Source: Gonapodya sp. JEL0774
Lineage: Eukaryota; Monoblepharomycota; Monoblepharidomycetes; Monoblepharidales; Gonapodyaceae
NCBI GenBank assembly: GCA_027604505.1
Contig: JADIIX010000037.1
Coordinates: 111,876-175,875, forward strand
DNA length: 64,000 nt
Direction of reading: 5' to 3'
The translations under genes and the position numbers were made by a program. Below the pieces are notes generated by a model. It saw nothing but the letters and a program-made list of their open reading frames with translations, had not been told where the DNA came from and made no database searches. Positions 58,501 to 64,000 of the stretch are shown in pieces. Every line of letters begins with the position of its first letter. Position 1 is the first letter of the stretch.

Positions 58501-60195
58501 CTGTTTTGATTGTAGCTTCTGGCCAAACAACTTCTCACGGTCTTGCTCACTCCGAAATTTAGGCCCACTGGGGATGGCATCTGGAACTCCCCAGAAATAC
58601 ACCTGATTCCTGTGATATTGTCCAGGATTTTGGGCATATCCGACAAAGTCTGTAAACTTTGCACTAGCAAGAACTTCTGGTGGGACCTGTGGAGGAATCC
58701 TGCTAGCTAAATATGTTTGGCTTGATGGCCAAAATGCTGAGAGTAATTGCTCATTATAATAGGGCATGCCAATGGAGGATAATGGTCTTGTAGCACATGT
58801 AAGTCACTCATTTAAAACACACTTGAACAAAAGACCCCTCACATTTTGTTGTTCTCAGGTGCAATGTGCATGATTGAATGATCCAGAGGTGAAACAACCT
58901 CAGTAGGTCTAGAGTAAGGATTAACCTTGACTTCATTCTTTGCAGACCAGATTTGTACAGTTCCTGTTGTGTCACCAAATGCCATTATTTCACCAGAAGA
59001 AGACATTTTCATGGCAGAACAGAATCCCTCAAAGGGTACCTGAAAGTAATTAACAAGTTGTTGCATGAAGCATTCAGTCAATCCAAGTTTGTTGCACTCA
59101 CATGGTAGAAACTAGCAATGCCTGATGGGTTACCAATGTCTGTAATTTGCATGGAACCATTCTGTGAAAGAATGATGGCTGTTGACGCGAGGCGAGGGTG
59201 GAACATTAAACAGCTCGGTCCATTTGGAAAGGCAACAGGTGCTAAAGATCTCATCATCCTCATGTCATAGACTTTCACAAAAGGGTCAGGTACATTCTGC
59301 CCAGATCTGACCACAATATTTATGTCACATATGGAGACCGCAGTCAACTGCACCATCACTTTACCTATGGGAATAGCCACAAGTTATGAGCATGTTTCCT
59401 GTAACATCAAGGTCTGTGATCCCTCCAGAATATGCTGATACTGTGTTTTCAACTTTGAGTGTTTTGGGGTCGTAGAACTTCACGGTACCATCATCAAGAC
59501 CACCACAAATCATTCGAGACTTCTTGAGGACAATCACATTGCCTTCAGAATTTCCCTACACGGTTTACCAACCAATGTTCAAAATCAAAGACACTGATGG
59601 GTCAAGTTGTACAGCAAAATTGGCAGGTGACAGTCAGTGGATCTCACGCTTTTGGTCACAGTTCCTCTCCCAACATTGACGATACTCATTGTAGTTTGAT
59701 GACCAGCAGCAAGGATTTCAAACGCTGATAGAAGACACATGGCTGTTAGATCTTTGAAGTTGTCAGGCCTGTCCAGGCATGTTGGTTGACAAATGAAGGA
59801 AGCTTCAAGCAGCCATTTTCTCAAGGTAGCTGTACCTCAGTGACCATTTCAACAAACCACGTCGATGTACGGAAGAAATTGATTGTGGGCCGAGACAAAT
59901 TACTGCCGAATCGTGCAGAAGAAGCTGTCGAATGGGACCTTCAACAGCATATCGTGAGGTGTAGGGGCTCATTTGCTGACTCTCCGACTGGAAAAGACAG
60001 GAGACAAGATGCCCCTACAAGGAGATGTCACTTCTAAATCCGAAATGGCCCTGAAAACGAGTTTTGGGTATCGCTCACCTGATCATCGCCCATCCACAAA
60101 AGCTCCTCAAATGAATCCAGCGCTAACGTCGAGATTGGAGATCCCTCCATGCTTATTCGACCTGTTTCATGCCACTCCCCCTCCGCTGTTGCCAT
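55513..60195 (-). CDS. PAN2: PAN2, catalytic subunit of the PAN2-PAN3 poly(A) nuclease
   Basis: ATG at 60195. PAN2 shortens mRNA poly(A) tails with PAN3. In order: WD40 part ([75 protein letters not shown]); UCH-like domain without catalytic Cys ([60 protein letters not shown]); DEDD exonuclease ([79 protein letters not shown] with IEDART), ending [13 protein letters not shown]. All four catalytic acids are present. Exons up to about 59860 have normal CpG content; the rest lies in the CpG-poor island yet shows no disabling change in the parts checked. Not every exon border was fixed. Confidence 0.9.
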
Positions 60196-60282
60196 GATCG
60201 TATGCTGGTCTTGAGTTCGGTATTAAATTATTTTTGGTGAAGATATTCACGCCACCAACTCCAACCAATATCACATAAGCTC
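60196..60282. promoter_or_regulatory. 87-bp divergent promoter, PAN2 and histone deacetylase
   Basis: The two start codons face away from each other 87 bp apart, so transcription start sites and promoter elements must be shared or lie within the genes. No specific motif was found. Confidence 0.4.
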
Positions 60283-62474
60283 ATGACTCGCCAAAAGGTC
60301 TCGTACTTTTATCATGGTACTAAGAGCTCATTGTCTCGCGTGATATTGATTCCGCATCTCTATTTTGAATGCTAATTACTTCGATTGACCCTGGAATCGT
60401 GCAGGCGATGTTGGTAGCTTTCATTACGGTCCTCAACATCCAATGAAGGTGATTCTCCACATAAAGACTACATGGAAGCATTCTTGATCAATTTCGATTC
60501 AGCCCCACAGGATACGAATGACCCATGACCTGATTATCGGTTTCGGTCTGTACAAGAAACTGGATATATTTGTGAGCTTCAGCGCATTCGATTTTATACA
60601 GTCTTCCGTGTCTCTACATTCTTGTTTGAACTTTTGACCCACGTTAGAGACCCGCGAAAGCGACGGAGGAGGAACTCACACGTTTTCACTCCGACGACTA
60701 CATCACATTCCTCAAAACTGTCACACCAGACAACGCGGAGGAGATGGCGCACTTAATGACAAAATGTATTGTATGCGTTGTGAGTAACTTTCTTCTAGCA
60801 CTCACACAAAATACTGTTTCCCGCCTCAGACAACGTTGGAGAGGATTGCCCGGTGTTTGATGGCATATATGATTTCAGTTCAATCTCTGCAGGCGGCTCC
60901 CTCTGTACGAATCTCTTTGTGGAAAGCTCTACCTTAATGTGCCGTGACTTCTTCTTTTCATGACCAGCTGCCGCGCGACAATTGAATCGAAGGGACACAG
61001 ATATCGCGGTTAACTGGTCTGGGGGCCTCCACCACGCGAAAAAATGCGAGGCTTCTGGATTTTGCTATGTGAATGATATTGTGTTGGCGATTTTGGAGTT
61101 ATTAAGGTTTGTGGGGATATCCATTGTTTACCACCATCGCGTATGTCTCTCCAATCTGCGAATCAATTAGACACCACCAACGTGTCCTGTACATAGACAT
61201 CGACTTGCATCATGGGGACGGTGTGAGTATTCTGGCCATTAATTTATTGTGCTACCCACCTGGATGACCACCCGCACGCCATTAGGTGGAGGTACTCGCC
61301 AGTTCGCTTGCACGCATTTGAGGACAAGCTTTAACCGATCCAAGTCCTCAAATCCAGGAAGCGTTTTATTGCACCGACCGAGTAATGACGGTCAGCTTCC
61401 ACAAGTACGGAGAATTTTTTCCAGGAACGGGGGATGTGTCGGTGAGCTTAGACTCTCTCTCTCTCTGCAAGCTCAGTGTTCTCCGATGATAACGCCCTGC
61501 CTTTGGGAATTGGTATTTAGGAAATTGGCCACGGACTTGGCCGAAGCTATTCTGTTAATGTACCGCTCAGAGACGGAATGGACGACCCGTCATACCGCAG
61601 CATTTTTGTCCCAGTAAGCGATGACGCCTGATCTGCTCTGTGTGTGTATCTTGACCGATGAGAATTAAGGTTATTGAGGCCGTTTTGAAACACTATCGAC
61701 CTGAGGCTATCGTCCTTCAGTGTGGTGCAGACTCCCTGTCCGGTGATCGCTTGGGATGCTTCAATCTCACGCTTAAGGGGCACGGTCACTGTGTCGAGTT
61801 TATCAAATCTCTAGGGTTGCCACTTCTTGTACTGGGTGGGGGCGGTTACACGATGAGAAATGTGGCTAGAGCCTGGTATGTTGCGTGAAGATCTGTTGGG
61901 ATTGAGGCTCTTCCACCTGCATAATTAACTTGCGTGGCTCTAAATCAGGGCATTTGAAACAGCAATTTTAGCGGACGTTGCCTTGCCACCAGACATCCCG
62001 TCGAATGAGTACTACAACTATTTTGGTCCTGACTATAAGCTTGAGATCCAATCCTCGTCAATGCCCAATCTCAACACCCCAGAGTATCTGGAAAAAATTC
62101 GGTTTGTGCTCTCTTTTTCATGAGGATAACGCACTCTGCTCATTTTATTTACGATAGAGTACGTGTTCTCGAGAATCTAAAACATATTGCGCACGCGCCA
62201 AGTGTACAAATGAACACCTCAGACGGTATCTACCAAACTGCCGCAATTGCACGATTAGGTGACTGAAGTCATTGATTACCCCTTTGCAGAAACACCTTCT
62301 GTCGCAGACTCGGATTATGAGGATGAGGATGCCGAATTGACCAAGGACACTCGATTGCCAATGCGCTTTCTGGACCACATGGTCGACCGTGAAGATGAGC
62401 TAGGTGAGGCGATATTCGCCTCGAGAGATTTCGTATATTTCGTTTGCTTCCACCAGAAGTTGCATTGTTGCTAG
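60283..62474 (+). CDS. RPD3: Class I histone deacetylase (RPD3/HDAC1 type)
   Basis: Fourteen exons: 60283-60316, 60405-60448, 60503-60571, 60648-60765, 60830-60904, 60968-61106, 61171-61222, 61286-61291, 61358-61441, 61521-61613, 61670-61875, 61949-62101, 62158-62225 and 62269-62474; 448 aa, phases closed. It removes acetyl groups from histone lysines in Sin3- or NuRD-type complexes. Seen: [31 protein letters not shown], the His pair and channel in [20 protein letters not shown], zinc ligands in [49 protein letters not shown], and the catalytic Tyr loop [15 protein letters not shown]. The SGDRLG and HAPSVQMN segments fit RPD3/HDAC1-2 better than HOS2/HDAC3. The acidic tail is short. The last 75 nt overlap the 3' end of STN1 on the other strand; the true end could be earlier if a further intron exists. 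Confidence 0.93.
61286..61291 (+). other. 6-nt microexon of the histone deacetylase gene
   Basis: GTGGAG lies between an acceptor (GCCATTAG) and a donor (GTACTCG). The exon before ends in G-D-G and the exon after begins E-A-F-Y. The invariant family sequence is G-D-G-V-E-E-A-F-Y, so the six bases supply exactly the missing V-E. Skipping would delete two residues beside the zinc site in frame. Confidence 0.87.
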
Positions 62475-63658
62475 CAATTTGTGTCTGCTCACCCTTTCAA
62501 ACTTCTTTGTTTCTTTTAACCTCACAAACAGACGATCGACCTTGATAATGCCGTCAACACTCCGCTCAGGATTGTGCAGGTCCATCATCTGCGCAATAGC
62601 CTCTCTTACGAACGCGCCCAGATTCCCCTCAGGGGCAATAACCTCGTACATATCCGCTTTGGGATCGACTAGTCTGAGATCCCCACATTGTACAAGATGG
62701 TGCATTGCCCTGGTAAACACCGTATTGATACGCTGTAGTGATAATACATCCGGTTTTGCCTGTGTTGAAGGCTGAACATGCACGAAAGTTTCGATCGATA
62801 AGTAGTCGGGTGGTCGATACTACAAAATTTGAGCGTACCAGACCCGACACAACAGCTAACGCCACTGCCTCTAGAGTGGGATCGGATCGTATGCTCTTGT
62901 AGTCGAAAATAGTAAGATGGTGGAGCACAATGTAGTCCTTCAGTGCTTGACGGAACTCCGCATCGTCCACATGCGGGAGTGGGACAGGCACGCCGTCCTC
63001 ACCAATCTCTGGCAAACCGATCATCTATTTCATTCGGATATCGTTATTTCGACGATAGAACACAAAAAGGTCAAGAGTCTTCACCTCCTCTGAACCATAT
63101 GCTGCCGCTGGGGGGTAAAAATCCGGTCTCGCTATCCTTAACCGACGCGAGTAAACTCGACGTTTCATATCTGCCGTCTGCAGCCACCAGAGCATTTGCA
63201 TACTAGGATCCCTTTCGGCCCCTGCTCACGGAACACCACCACTCATATGTGCAATCCACTTGGGCAGTTCGGAAACAGGGAACTATTGTCCGATTGTACT
63301 CACTTGCGACGCTAATTGTTATCTGCTTTCTGTCGAGATATTCCGACACTCGTCCTTGCACCCTCAGCGTGACGCCGAGCGGAACTGTCTGAACGTCAAT
63401 AGACAGAGGAGTGTTGCGAGGGTTCCATTGCATGGCGGGCAGGACACCAGTTCCGTCGTCTACTAGAAAGTAATTAAATGCGATTACACTCTCTAGCTAT
63501 TCGATCCAGTCGGTCAGTCCTGGCAACTCACAAGAGTACACAACCCCGCGATTGGTAACCTCCACTGCCACCACCGTCCCTAAAATCTCGACCCTTCTAA
63601 CTGGATGATCAAAGAGCCAATAGATCTCATCTGCGAAAGCGGGAATCCATGTTGACAT
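62400..63658 (-). CDS. STN1: STN1, telomere-capping CST complex subunit
   Basis: Five exons: 63658-63532, 63462-63304, 63221-63085, 63024-62839 and 62759-62400; 322 aa, phases closed. The start is the first ATG in frame; a GTG further upstream is ignored. STN1 binds single-stranded telomeric DNA with TEN1 and helps recruit DNA polymerase alpha. The N-terminal OB fold reads WLFDHPVRRVEILGTVVAVE, LDDGTGVLPAMQWNPRN, LGVTLRVQGRVSEYLDRKQI. The C-terminal half has winged-helix-type segments: EFRQALKDYIVLHHL, INTVFTRAMHHLVQCGDLRL, VREAIAQMMDL and [19 protein letters not shown]. The 3' end overlaps the deacetylase gene by 75 nt in antisense. A transposon edge lies 222 bp upstream of the start. Confidence 0.85.
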
Positions 63659-63880
63659 TTCGCACCAAATCAAGTCCAGAACCACTGCGAATGGATTGGT
63701 GAATCTTTCGCGATGATGAATTACTCGCCTGGCAAGTCTCGCCTCTTCGAGAGCAAATTCACATCCGATATAAGAAGGCGGACATGGGTCCAGAAGATGG
63801 GGGAGAGTCCCAGTTCGTGGCGAGCAGGTGTGGGATGGTTCATGTAGTTCTTGAGGTTGAAATCAGGTGCCCATAGCATT

Positions 63881-64000
63881 TGCAGATTCCTCATGGCACG
63901 CGGCTGACCGAAGCCCGTGTGCCCGGTGGCTCCAGACTCCCCCCGTGTCTACTGTCGGTCGATAATAGTGCCGCTGAAGAGGGCGAGAGGAGAGGGTGTC
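63881..64000. mobile_element. Edge of a second, CpG-rich copy of the DIRS-like element
   Basis: Homologous to 49246-49345 and running out of the window. It keeps CpG where the older copy has TpG or CpA, so it is younger or has escaped decay. Same orientation as the old copy, meaning its coding strand would be minus and its body lies to the right. Confidence 0.75.

Larger units (their letters stand above)
43560..59850. other. CpG-depleted island
   Basis: CpG is common in flanking genes (for example seven in 39901-40020) but scarce here (one in 57001-57300; none from about 43560 to 43765). TpG and CpA are correspondingly frequent. Both borders look sharp: the left near 43.56 kb and the right near 59.85 kb, inside PAN2. 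A GC-richer patch at 45.9-46.6 kb is less depleted. The island includes a decayed retroelement, broken exons and the body of PAN2. Confidence 0.8.

Overview
The window is nuclear DNA of a filamentous or zoosporic fungus. Genes are close together on both strands and carry many short (about 55-120 nt) GT-AG introns. A very large axonemal ASH/coiled-coil protein resembling CFAP74 (5.9-13.0 kb) and a divergent, possibly intraflagellar-transport-type small GTPase (25.7-26.7 kb) imply a fungus that makes flagella, most likely a chytrid. The species cannot be named from sequence alone. Exon models below were built by hand from splice sites, reading phase and family motifs. Where every exon is listed, the phases close exactly.

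Layout. 0.4-5.2 kb: membrane-anchored SAM methyltransferase, F-box protein, pirin. 5.9-18.5 kb: CFAP74-like protein, a 21-exon phosphoenolpyruvate synthase with a 9-nt microexon that completes the catalytic Cys, and a PNPOx-like flavoprotein with a C-terminal membrane helix. 19.4-34.5 kb: surface and signalling genes, namely three secreted Cys-rich genes sharing one C-terminal domain, a receptor-like protein (Cys-rich ectodomain, one membrane helix, cytosolic SH3), an MFS transporter and the GTPase. 34.7-43.5 kb: carnitine acetyltransferase, an FHA-RING (CHFR/Dma-like) ubiquitin ligase and an unknown zinc-site protein.

43.56-59.85 kb is a strongly CpG-depleted island. It holds a decayed DIRS-like tyrosine-recombinase retroelement (gag, RT, RNase H, YR on the minus strand, 49.25-53.69 kb), broken gene-like exons on both sides of it, and most of PAN2, which still reads intact. 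The terminal sequence of the element recurs at 63.88-64.00 kb as the edge of a CpG-rich copy that leaves the window. Wherever that copy has CpG, the older copy has TpG or CpA, the mark expected of cytosine methylation followed by deamination (or a RIP-like process). The right edge of the island falls inside PAN2, so this decay appears to reach into an essential-type gene while its protein is preserved.

60.2-63.7 kb: class I histone deacetylase (14 exons, one of 6 nt), divergent from PAN2 by 87 bp and overlapping tail-to-tail with STN1, the telomere-capping CST subunit.
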